Below, piece by piece: positions 1-6,506 of a stretch of 22,197 nucleotides of DNA. The notes under the pieces were generated by a model. It ran no database searches. It was given only the letters and a program-made list of their open reading frames with translations, and had not been told where the DNA came from. The translations under genes were made by a program, and so were the position numbers. How positions within the stretch are numbered: position 1 is the stretch's first letter; each line of letters opens with the position of its first letter. This DNA comes from JBOGXF01 sp050694275 (lineage in GTDB: Bacteria > Actinomycetota > CADDZG01 > WHSQ01): assembly GCA_050694275.1 (NCBI GenBank), contig JBOGXF010000166.1, positions 1 to 22,197 on the forward strand. Direction: 5' to 3'.

Positions 1-44
1 ATCTCCTCCCGAGCCGATGTGCTTGGCGGTACCCTTCTCACTGG

Positions 45-118
45 CCTGACCTCCTTCGGTCGACTCTCCCGTCTTCCGTATGGTGGCTCAGGCCGCTTGT
101 TTTTACAGGGAGGTCAGG
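45..118. repeat. 10-bp inverted repeat spanning the endonuclease gene start
   Basis: CCTGACCTCC (45-54) and its exact reverse complement GGAGGTCAGG (109-118) flank a 54-nt gap. The right arm contains the only Shine-Dalgarno-like sequence of the endonuclease gene, so pairing in mRNA would hide it. A protein-binding site or chance are the alternatives. Confidence 0.35.
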
Positions 119-429
119 ACGTCACCAACCGCGAAAAGCGTCACCGAACGGGACGCAACTTTCAGTTGAAGCGCCGCTATGGCGTCGACGAGACCGAGGT
201 CGCGTGGATGGCCCTGCAACAGGGCGATGTCTGTGCCGTGTGTGGCGACTCTCAACCCGCCCACGTCGATCACGACCACGGCTCCGGCGCGGTCCGCGGG
301 ATCCTCTGCTTCAACTGCAACCGCGGCCTCGGCTATCTCGGCGACGATCTCGCCATCCTGTATGGGATCGCTGACTACCTCGAAATAGGGGACTCTTTTC
401 CCTTGCGGGCCTCTGACCGGCCCAGTTGA
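97..429 (+). CDS. Endonuclease VII-type HNH nuclease (small)
   Basis: The reading frame carries a recombination endonuclease VII fold, a zinc-bound His-Me (HNH) nuclease. A CxxC knuckle is encoded near 232-243, followed by VDHDHGSGAVRGILC and FNCNRGLG (second CxxC near 307-318), then a helical tail ending in DYLE. In T4 endonuclease VII the equivalent Asp-His and Asn residues are catalytic, and they are present here (DHDH and CN). The frame is open from the left edge, with a GTG at 19 and a TTG at 97. A good Shine-Dalgarno-like GGAGGT (109-114) lies 6 nt before a GTC at 121, so the true start is unclear and I give the nearest canonical codon. The stop lies 52 nt before prcB. Some actinobacteria are remembered to carry such a gene between pup and prcB, which would suit this position. 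Its substrate is unknown. Confidence 0.75.
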   Translation: MFLQGGQDVTNREKRHRTGRNFQLKRRYGVDETEVAWMALQQGDVCAVCGDSQPAHVDHDHGSGAVRGILCFNCNRGLGYLGDDLAILYGIADYLEIGDSFPLRASDRPS

Positions 430-448
430 CCAGGAGAGCCGCGGGGGG

Positions 449-471
449 AACCCGCCCCCTCGGGTTATCTT
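449..471 (+). promoter_or_regulatory. Candidate prcB promoter with overlapping inverted repeat
   Basis: A TATCTT -10-like hexamer (466-471) ends 10 nt before the prcB ATG, and no Shine-Dalgarno site is visible, so a near-leaderless transcript is likely. Immediately upstream, and sharing T466 with the hexamer, AACCCG (449-454) and CGGGTT (461-466) form a perfect 6-bp inverted repeat around CCCCCT, in the place where an operator could act. I see no clear -35 box. Confidence 0.4.
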
Positions 472-481
472 CTGAGACGAC

Positions 482-1327
482 ATGGATCAACCCAATCTCA
501 GCGACCTCATGCGGATGCCGGTCAACGGCCCCGGCTCGTCGTTCTCCGAGCTGCTCCGGGCGCGGGCCCCCGGCCTTGGCCCCCGCGCGGACGTGACGCA
601 GCACGTCCAGGCCCCCGAGGGCACCACGGTCCTCGCCCTGCGGTTCATCGACGGGGTCATCGTTGCCGGGGACCGGCGGGCGACCGAGGGTTTCCAGATC
701 GCCCATCGCAGCATCGAGAAGGTCTTTCCGGCCGACGAGCACTCCGCGGTCGCCATCGCCGGAGCCGCGGGCCCGGCGGTCGAGATGGTCCGTTTGTTCC
801 AGACCGAGCTCGAGCACTACGAGAAGGTCGAGGGTGACCGGCTCACCCTCGAAGGAAAAGCCAACAAACTGTCGCAGATGATCCGCGCCAACCTCCCTGC
901 CGCGATACAGGGTCTCATCGTCGTCCCGTTGTTCGCCGGATTCGATCTGGTCCAGTCGAGGGGACGGATCTTCAAGTACGACGTCACCGGCGGCCGCTAC
1001 GAAGACGACGACTATCACGCGACCGGTTCCGGCGGGAAGGACGCGCGCTCTTCGCTGAAGAAACGCTGGCAGCCCGACCTCGCGCAGGAGGACGCGATCA
1101 AGGTCGCCATCGAAGCGCTGTTCGACGCGGCCGACGAGGACGTCGGGACCGGAGGCCCGGATCTCATGCGGGGCATCTTCCCGACCGTGGTTTCGATCAC
1201 GCAATCCGGCACGTCCGAGATCGTCGAGGACGAGGTCAAGCGCTTGTTCGAAGACCTCATCGCCAGCCGGCGTGAGCCGCACGAGACCCAGGCCGTGGGC
1301 GTCCGGCGAGCGGGAGAAGAGGAATAG
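482..1327 (+). CDS. prcB: Proteasome beta subunit PrcB
   Basis: Catalytic subunit of the actinobacterial 20S proteasome, a cytoplasmic threonine protease that degrades pupylated proteins. The 281-residue product has a 47-residue propeptide that would be removed at the Gly47-Thr48 bond (PEG|TTVLALRF), exposing Thr48 as the nucleophile. Counting from Thr48 as residue 1, the family's active-site Asp17 and Lys33 fall on Asp64 (GDRRAT) and Lys80 (SIEKVF), so the enzyme looks active. The ATG at 482 is supported by the -10-like TATCTT just upstream. prcA starts 3 nt after the stop, so the two subunits are surely co-expressed. The acidic C-terminal tail (HETQAVGVRRAGEEE) is not conserved and probably disordered. 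Confidence 0.97.
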   Translation: MDQPNLSDLMRMPVNGPGSSFSELLRARAPGLGPRADVTQHVQAPEGTTVLALRFIDGVIVAGDRRATEGFQIAHRSIEKVFPADEHSAVAIAGAAGPAVEMVRLFQTELEHYEKVEGDRLTLEGKANKLSQMIRANLPAAIQGLIVVPLFAGFDLVQSRGRIFKYDVTGGRYEDDDYHATGSGGKDARSSLKKRWQPDLAQEDAIKVAIEALFDAADEDVGTGGPDLMRGIFPTVVSITQSGTSEIVEDEVKRLFEDLIASRREPHETQAVGVRRAGEEE

Positions 1328-1330
1328 ACC

Positions 1331-2014
1331 ATGGCCATCCCGTATTACGTCTCACCCGAGCAGCTCATGCGGGACAAGGCCGACTACGCGCGCAAGGGGA
1401 TCGCACGCGGGAAATCGGTCATCGCCCTCGAATACACCGACGGCATCCTCTTCCTTGCCGAGAACCCGTCGGCCACCCTGTACAAGGTCTCGGAAATCTA
1501 CGACCGCATCGCGTTCGCGGGAGTCGGCAGGTTCAACGAGTTCGAGCAGCTCCGCATCGGCGGCATCCGCCTGGTGGACATCAAGGGGTACTCGTACTCA
1601 CGCGAGGACGTCACCGCCAAGGCTCTCGCCAACGCGTACTCGCAGACGCTCGGGAACATCTTCACCGCGGAGCTCAAGCCGTACGAATGCGAGATCCTCG
1701 TCGCCTCCGTCGGGGATCGAACCGAGACCAACGAGCTCTTTCACATCCTCTTCGACGGCTCGGTCACTGATCGGACTGGGTGGGTCGCGATGGGGGGGCA
1801 GTCCGAGGCTCTGAGCACGAACCTCGAAGAGCACTACCCGAAGGACGGCAATCCCGACCTCGCCGCTGCGATAAAGCTCGGCCGGGACGCGCTCAAGACC
1901 GTGGAGCAGCGCGACATCCCGGCCGACGGGCTCGAGATCGGAGTGCTCGACCGCACCCGCGGACGGCGCAAGTTCAAGCGCTTCTCGGCGCCCGAGATCC
2001 AGCAGCTCTTTTAG
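1331..2014 (+). CDS. prcA: Proteasome alpha subunit PrcA
   Basis: Forms the outer heptameric rings of the 20S core, which gate entry and dock the ATPase ring (ARC/Mpa in actinobacteria). The 227-residue product opens with the family signature YYVSPEQLMRDKADYARKGI, the N-terminal gate and H0 helix, and continues with GKSVIALEYTDGILFLAEN. It has no Thr-terminated propeptide, as expected for a non-catalytic subunit. The ATG at 1331 follows the prcB stop by 3 nt and has a purine-rich GAAGAGGAAT stretch upstream as its ribosome site. The gene is followed by 48 nt containing a probable separate promoter for pafA. Confidence 0.97.
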   Translation: MAIPYYVSPEQLMRDKADYARKGIARGKSVIALEYTDGILFLAENPSATLYKVSEIYDRIAFAGVGRFNEFEQLRIGGIRLVDIKGYSYSREDVTAKALANAYSQTLGNIFTAELKPYECEILVASVGDRTETNELFHILFDGSVTDRTGWVAMGGQSEALSTNLEEHYPKDGNPDLAAAIKLGRDALKTVEQRDIPADGLEIGVLDRTRGRRKFKRFSAPEIQQLF

Positions 2015-2050
2015 GGGCCCAAGAACGCACAATCCCGGCCCCCACGGTCA

Positions 2051-2056
2051 TATCCT
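2051..2056 (+). promoter_or_regulatory. -10 element of pafA (leaderless)
   Basis: TATCCT sits 6 nt before the pafA ATG. There is no Shine-Dalgarno sequence between the prcA stop and the ATG. Transcription starting about 7 nt after the hexamer would begin at or next to the A of the start codon. Confidence 0.5.
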
Positions 2057-2062
2057 GAACCC

Positions 2063-3415
2063 ATGGAGCGCCGCATCTTCGGCACCGAGAACGAGTACGG
2101 CGTGACCTGCACTTTCCGGGGTCAGCGCCGGCTCTCGCCCGACGAGGTCGCCCGTTATCTATTCCGGAGGGTGGTGTCGTGGGGCCGTTCTTCCAACGTG
2201 TTCCTCGAGAACGGGGCGCGTCTCTACCTCGACGTCGGCTCCCATCCTGAGTACGCCACGCCGGAGTGTGACTCGGTGTACGACCTCGTCGTGCACGACA
2301 AGGCGGGGGAGCGGATCCTCGAGGGTCTCTTGAAGGCAGCCGAGGCCCGCCTGCGCGAGGAGGGCATTTCCGGCGACATCTACCTGTTCAAGAACAACAC
2401 GGACTCGGCCGGCAACTCCTACGGCAGCCACGAGAACTACCTGGTGTCGAGATACGGAGAGTTCGGGCGTCTGGCCGAGGTGATGATTCCGTTCTTCGTA
2501 TCGCGTCAGATCTTTGCCGGGGCAGGCAAGGTGCTCCAGACCGCGCGAGGGGCACTGTTCTGCATCTCGCAGCGCGCCGAGCACATCTGGGAAGGGGTGT
2601 CGTCCGCGACCACGAGGTCGCGGCCGATCATCAACACGCGCGACGAGCCACATGCAGACGCAGAGAAGTATCGCCGGCTGCATGTGATCGTCGGCGACTC
2701 GAACATGAACGAGTGGGCGTCGTATCTGAAGATCGGCGCCACCGCGGTGTTGCTGAGGATGGTCGAAGAGGGCGTTCAGGTGCGCGACATGACGCTCGAG
2801 AATCCGATCCGCGCGATCCGCGAGATCTCGCACGACACGACATGCCGCCGCAAGGTCAGGTGGGCCAACGGACGCGAGGCGTCCGCGCTCGACATGCAGA
2901 AGGAGTATCTCGAGAAGGCGATCCGCTGGGTCGAGCAACGAGACGATCCCGTCATGAAGCAGATCGTGGGGATGTGGGAGCACGCGCTCGACTGCCTCGA
3001 GAACGACCAGGATCGCCTGTTGCGACAGATCGATTGGATCGCCAAGCGAGATGTGATCGAGAAGGTGCGCGCCCGCGACAACATCTCGCTGGCGCATCCC
3101 AAGATCGCGTTGATGGACCTCGCCTATCACAACGTCAACCGCAAGAAGGGCATCTACTACATCCTCGAACGCCGCGGGGACGCCGAACGCATGTGCGAGG
3201 AGGAAGACATCGAAAGAGCGACCCAGGAGCCCCCACAACACACGAGGGCAAAACTCCGAGGCGAGTTCATCCGCGCGGCAAAACGCAAGCGCCGCGACTT
3301 CACGGTCGACTGGGTACACCTGAAGCTCAACGATCAGGCGCAGCGGACGGTGCTTTGCAAGGACCCGTTCAGGTCGAGTGACGAGCGCGTGGCCAAGCTC
3401 ATCGCCTCACTCTGA
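2063..3415 (+). CDS. pafA: Pup--protein ligase PafA
   Basis: Joins the C-terminal glutamate of the modifier Pup to substrate lysines through a gamma-glutamyl phosphate made with ATP, marking proteins for the proteasome. The 450-residue product keeps the glutamine-synthetase-like fold signatures: MERRIFGTENEYGVTCT with the metal-binding Glu9, ARLYLDVGSHPEYATPECDS with the catalytic-base Asp57, then IYLFKNNTDSAGNSYGSHEN and TRSRPIINTRDEPHADAEKY. The C-terminal domain ends with DFTVDWVHLKLNDQAQRTVLCKDPF, as in mycobacterial PafA. The motif GTENEYG replaces the more usual GIETEFG. PafA rather than Dop is indicated by the start motif, the match to PafA along the whole length, and the absence of the Dop-specific loop. 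Pup itself is not in the window. Confidence 0.97.
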   Translation: MERRIFGTENEYGVTCTFRGQRRLSPDEVARYLFRRVVSWGRSSNVFLENGARLYLDVGSHPEYATPECDSVYDLVVHDKAGERILEGLLKAAEARLREEGISGDIYLFKNNTDSAGNSYGSHENYLVSRYGEFGRLAEVMIPFFVSRQIFAGAGKVLQTARGALFCISQRAEHIWEGVSSATTRSRPIINTRDEPHADAEKYRRLHVIVGDSNMNEWASYLKIGATAVLLRMVEEGVQVRDMTLENPIRAIREISHDTTCRRKVRWANGREASALDMQKEYLEKAIRWVEQRDDPVMKQIVGMWEHALDCLENDQDRLLRQIDWIAKRDVIEKVRARDNISLAHPKIALMDLAYHNVNRKKGIYYILERRGDAERMCEEEDIERATQEPPQHTRAKLRGEFIRAAKRKRRDFTVDWVHLKLNDQAQRTVLCKDPFRSSDERVAKLIASL

Positions 3416-3437
3416 TGGCGAGCACGGCGGGCTGACC

Positions 3438-4508
3438 GTGGCGGCTTTCAGAGAAGGAAAGATCGCGTCCATCCTGAGCGAGCGACACGACCTCGTGCGG
3501 GCAACCGTCGCAACCGAAGAGGGCGAGATCGAGGCAGCCGGGTTCACGTCGATGCTCGGCCCCCTCAAGACGGGCGACCGCGTCATCGTGAACACAACCG
3601 GGGTGGAGCTCGAGCTCGGGACCGGGGGAGTGGGCTTCATCCTCTGGAATCTCGACGGACCGGGACCGGGGGGCCCCGGCGAGGGCCACATCGTGAAGCT
3701 GCGCTACACGCCGTGGCAGACCGAGGTGCTCGCGGCGGAGGCTCCGGAGAGCCGCCATCACGACTCGCTCCGCGCGGTGGACTCCATCGACGGCATGCCG
3801 GTCGTCGTGTGCAGCCTGCACTCACAGATCGCGGCGGTTGCGGCCGGAGTGAAGGCCGCCGCGCCGGACGCACGCGTGGGATATCTCATGACCGATGGCG
3901 CCGCCCTTCCGATCGCGTGGAGCGACCTCGTCGACGAGCTCAAGAAGGCCGGTCTGCTCGACGTCACGTGCACCGCGGGTCACGCTTTCGGTGGCGACCT
4001 CGAGTCGGTCAACGTCTTCAGCGGCCTCGTCGCATTGAGGGCGGCCGGCGAGGTCGACGCAGCCGTCGCGGCGATGGGTCCCGGGGTCGTGGGCACGAGC
4101 AGCGCGCTCGGATTCACCGGGATGGAGCAGGGCCAGATTCTCGATGCGGCGACGGCGCTCGGGGGCCGGGCGATCGCCTGCTTGCGGGTGAACTTCGCCG
4201 ACGCCCGGCCCCGCCATCGGGGCCTCAGCCACCACACCCTCACCGCCCTTCGCATCGCCGCGCGGGAGCGCTGCACCGTCGCGGTTCCCGAGCTCGAGGA
4301 CGACCGGTTGCAAGACATCACGGCCGCCCTCGACGACGCCGGGATCTCGCGCCGCCACGACGTCGTGACGGCCGACGGCCGACCGGGGATAGAGGCCATG
4401 CGAGACCGCGGGGTCACGCCGACATCGATGGGGCGCAGCCTCGACGAGGTCCCCGAGCTCTTTCTCGCCGGGGCGGCCGCCGGCGCGCTCGCCGCCTCGT
4501 GGCTGTGA
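3438..4508 (+). CDS. DUF3866 family protein
   Basis: The product of about 356 residues matches what I recall of the DUF3866 family, conserved in actinobacteria and some Firmicutes, with no known function. It has an N-terminal beta-rich part (REGKIASILSERHDLVRATV, LGPLKTGDRVIVNTTGVELELGTGG) followed by an alpha/beta domain (GMPVVVCSLHSQIAAVAAG, YLMTDGAALPIAWSDLV, GHAFGGDLESVNVFSGL, RPRHRGLSHHTLTALRIAA). No signal peptide or membrane segment is visible. The start is uncertain. The frame opens at a GTG at 3378 inside pafA, but the family-like sequence begins after the GTG at 3438, which I chose. Its position directly behind pafA suggests co-transcription, but a role in pupylation is only a guess. 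Confidence 0.8.
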   Translation: MAAFREGKIASILSERHDLVRATVATEEGEIEAAGFTSMLGPLKTGDRVIVNTTGVELELGTGGVGFILWNLDGPGPGGPGEGHIVKLRYTPWQTEVLAAEAPESRHHDSLRAVDSIDGMPVVVCSLHSQIAAVAAGVKAAAPDARVGYLMTDGAALPIAWSDLVDELKKAGLLDVTCTAGHAFGGDLESVNVFSGLVALRAAGEVDAAVAAMGPGVVGTSSALGFTGMEQGQILDAATALGGRAIACLRVNFADARPRHRGLSHHTLTALRIAARERCTVAVPELEDDRLQDITAALDDAGISRRHDVVTADGRPGIEAMRDRGVTPTSMGRSLDEVPELFLAGAAAGALAASWL

Positions 4509-4566
4509 TCCAGATCACTCCACCGACTCAAAAAACTCGGTACAAGGAACCGTGCCCACCACGCCT

Positions 4567-4572
4567 TACTCT
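4567..4572 (+). promoter_or_regulatory. -10 element of pafB (leaderless)
   Basis: TACTCT lies 6 nt before the ATG at 4579, with no Shine-Dalgarno site. It also argues for the ATG at 4579 over the GTG at 4552. Confidence 0.4.
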
Positions 4573-4578
4573 CGGTCG

Positions 4579-5535
4579 ATGAGACGCATCGAACGGCTGA
4601 TCAATCTCATCGCGGCGCTTCTGGATCGCGACCGTCCTATGACCGCCACAGAGATCCGTGCTCAGATCGCCGGATACGACCGCGGAAACAGCGAATCGTT
4701 CCGGCGCACCTTCGAGCGCGACAAACAAGCCCTGCGAGCGATGGGCATCCCGCTGGACGTGGTCAAGACGGACCCCTGGGCGGAGCACGCCGATGGTTAC
4801 ATCATCCCCAAGGACCGCTACTACCTGCCGGAGCTCGACCTCGACGACGACGAGCTCGCGGCGTTGAGGATCGCGGCCGAGGTGCTTCTCGGCGGGAGGT
4901 CGGATGCGACCAGCGGTCTCCTCAAGCTGTCCGTCGGCAGCCCTTCGGTGCCACACGGCGGTCCCCGCCTCGTATGGGGAGCCGACCTCGCTGCCGAACA
5001 CCCCGGCGTCGGCGTCCTCTACACCGCCCTCGGCGAGCGTCACGCCGTCCGCTTCTCCTATCTCTCGGCCCAGGGAGTGATGACAACCCGCACCTTCGAG
5101 ACGTACGGACTCGTCCACCACGGTGGCGGGTGGTATGCGGTCGGGCGCGACGTCGAGAAGGGCGAGATCCGGACTTTCAAGGCGGGGCGGATCGCGTCCG
5201 ATGTCGAGGTCCTCGACGCCGTCTACGAGATTCCGGACGGGTTCGACGCCCCCGGGCACGTCCGCGCCGCATGGGAGATCGGCTCGGAGGCGCCGGACAA
5301 GTGCGTGGTGAGGTTCGATCCCTCGATGAGATGGTGGGCCGAACAGAACATGCGAGGGTTCCCCTCGACCGAAGGCCCGCACGGGGAGCTCGACGTCGAA
5401 CTCGCCGTCGCAAACGTCGAGGCCCTCATCTCGTGGGCGCTTCAGTTCGGCGATGCGGTCGAGATCGTCTCGCCGCAGGCGGCGCGCGATCGCATGGTCG
5501 ATCGCCTGCGCCCGTTCCTCGAGAGAGCGACGTGA
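4579..5535 (+). CDS. pafB: WYL-domain transcriptional regulator PafB
   Basis: PafB and PafC form the heterodimeric activator of a RecA/LexA-independent DNA-damage response in mycobacteria, using WYL domains that sense single-stranded DNA. The 318-residue product has an N-terminal winged helix-turn-helix (MRRIERLINLIAALLDRDRP to FRRTFERDKQALRAMGIPL), then a WYL domain with RFSYLSAQG, the core LVHHGGGWYAVGRD (WYA where the name motif has WYL) and IRTFKAGRI, and a C-terminal WCX extension. The ATG at 4579 matches the usual family start (MxRIERL) and has a -10 element 6 nt upstream. The stop overlaps the pafC GTG by 4 nt (GTGA), so the two are translationally coupled. Confidence 0.92.
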   Translation: MRRIERLINLIAALLDRDRPMTATEIRAQIAGYDRGNSESFRRTFERDKQALRAMGIPLDVVKTDPWAEHADGYIIPKDRYYLPELDLDDDELAALRIAAEVLLGGRSDATSGLLKLSVGSPSVPHGGPRLVWGADLAAEHPGVGVLYTALGERHAVRFSYLSAQGVMTTRTFETYGLVHHGGGWYAVGRDVEKGEIRTFKAGRIASDVEVLDAVYEIPDGFDAPGHVRAAWEIGSEAPDKCVVRFDPSMRWWAEQNMRGFPSTEGPHGELDVELAVANVEALISWALQFGDAVEIVSPQAARDRMVDRLRPFLERAT

Positions 5536-6506
5536 CCGAGAGCCCCGAGGGCCGGCTGGGACGACGCCTGCGGCGAATCCTGCTGCTCCTGCCCCACGTC
5601 ATCAGAAACCCCGGAGTGACGGTGGCGGATCTGGCCGAGACGTTGGGGGCCACACGCCGCGAGCTGCTCGAGGATCTCGACCTCGTTTTCCTGTGCGGGC
5701 TACCGGGTTACGGGCCCGGCGACCTCATCGACGTTTCGGTCGAGGAAGACCGCGTCTACGTGCAGATGGCCGACTACTTCAGGGCTCCCCTCAGGCTGAC
5801 CCCTACGGAGGCCCTTGCCCTCCACGCCGGGGGTGAGGCGATCGCGGTCCTGCCGGGGATGGAGGAGGCAGATGCTCTGCGGCGCGCCCTCGACAAGTTG
5901 GGGCGAGCGATCGGGGCCGGCCACGACGCCGGCATCGCGCTCAAGATGCAGGCAGAGCCCGCCCCCCACCTCGGAGCGCTCGAGAATGCGCTGTCGCGTC
6001 GCGTGCAGGTCGACATCGAATATCTCTCGGCCTCGAGTGGCCGCGTCACGTCGCGCACCATCGATCCCTGGGGATTGTTCAACGCCCTCGGAAACTGGTA
6101 CGTCATCGCGTGGGATCACGCGAGCTCCGACGAAAGGATGTTTCGCGCCGATCGCATCAAGTCGGTCGCTTTGCGCGCCGATCCCGCGCAGGTTCCGAGC
6201 GATTTCGATCCCGAACGTTACCGAGGGGCGTTCCTCGGCGGGGGAGCGGTCGAGGTCTCGGTCGAGATCTCTCCCGCCGCGGCGCGCTGGTTCGAGGATT
6301 ACTACCCGGTAACCTCGGCCCGGGATCTTGCCGACGGGTGGCGCGCGGTAACCCTCATGGCCGGGGGAACGAGGTGGGCCGCGATACAGGTGCTCAAGCT
6401 CGGTGAAGACGCACGAGCCGTCTCACCCAAAGAGGTGGTCGACGAGGCGGCTGCGATCGCCGCTCGTCTGGCGAGACGCTATCGGACGCCCGTCGCCTCG
6501 TCCTGA
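5532..6506 (+). CDS. pafC: WYL-domain transcriptional regulator PafC
   Basis: Partner of PafB in the DNA-damage activator complex. The 324-residue product begins at a GTG inside the pafB stop. It has a helix-turn-helix (RRLRRILLLLPHVIRNPGVTVADLAETLGATRRELLEDLDLV), a middle segment with LRLTPTEALALHAGGEAI, a WYL domain (VDIEYLSASSGRVTSRTIDP, then ALGNWYVIAWDH with WYV as the core, then MFRADRIKSV) and a WCX tail. Pairs of adjacent WYL genes behind pafA are the typical actinobacterial pafBC layout. Its last 28 nt overlap the convergent histidine kinase gene, so the two transcripts run into each other. Confidence 0.92.
   Translation: MTESPEGRLGRRLRRILLLLPHVIRNPGVTVADLAETLGATRRELLEDLDLVFLCGLPGYGPGDLIDVSVEEDRVYVQMADYFRAPLRLTPTEALALHAGGEAIAVLPGMEEADALRRALDKLGRAIGAGHDAGIALKMQAEPAPHLGALENALSRRVQVDIEYLSASSGRVTSRTIDPWGLFNALGNWYVIAWDHASSDERMFRADRIKSVALRADPAQVPSDFDPERYRGAFLGGGAVEVSVEISPAAARWFEDYYPVTSARDLADGWRAVTLMAGGTRWAAIQVLKLGEDARAVSPKEVVDEAAAIAARLARRYRTPVASS

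Noticed and set aside
103..123. Peptide LFLQGGQ resembling the Pup C-terminus (QKGGQ)
   Set aside because: It is followed by Asp and an open frame rather than a stop, and the preceding residues lack the acidic, helical Pup sequence. Pup is not in the window.
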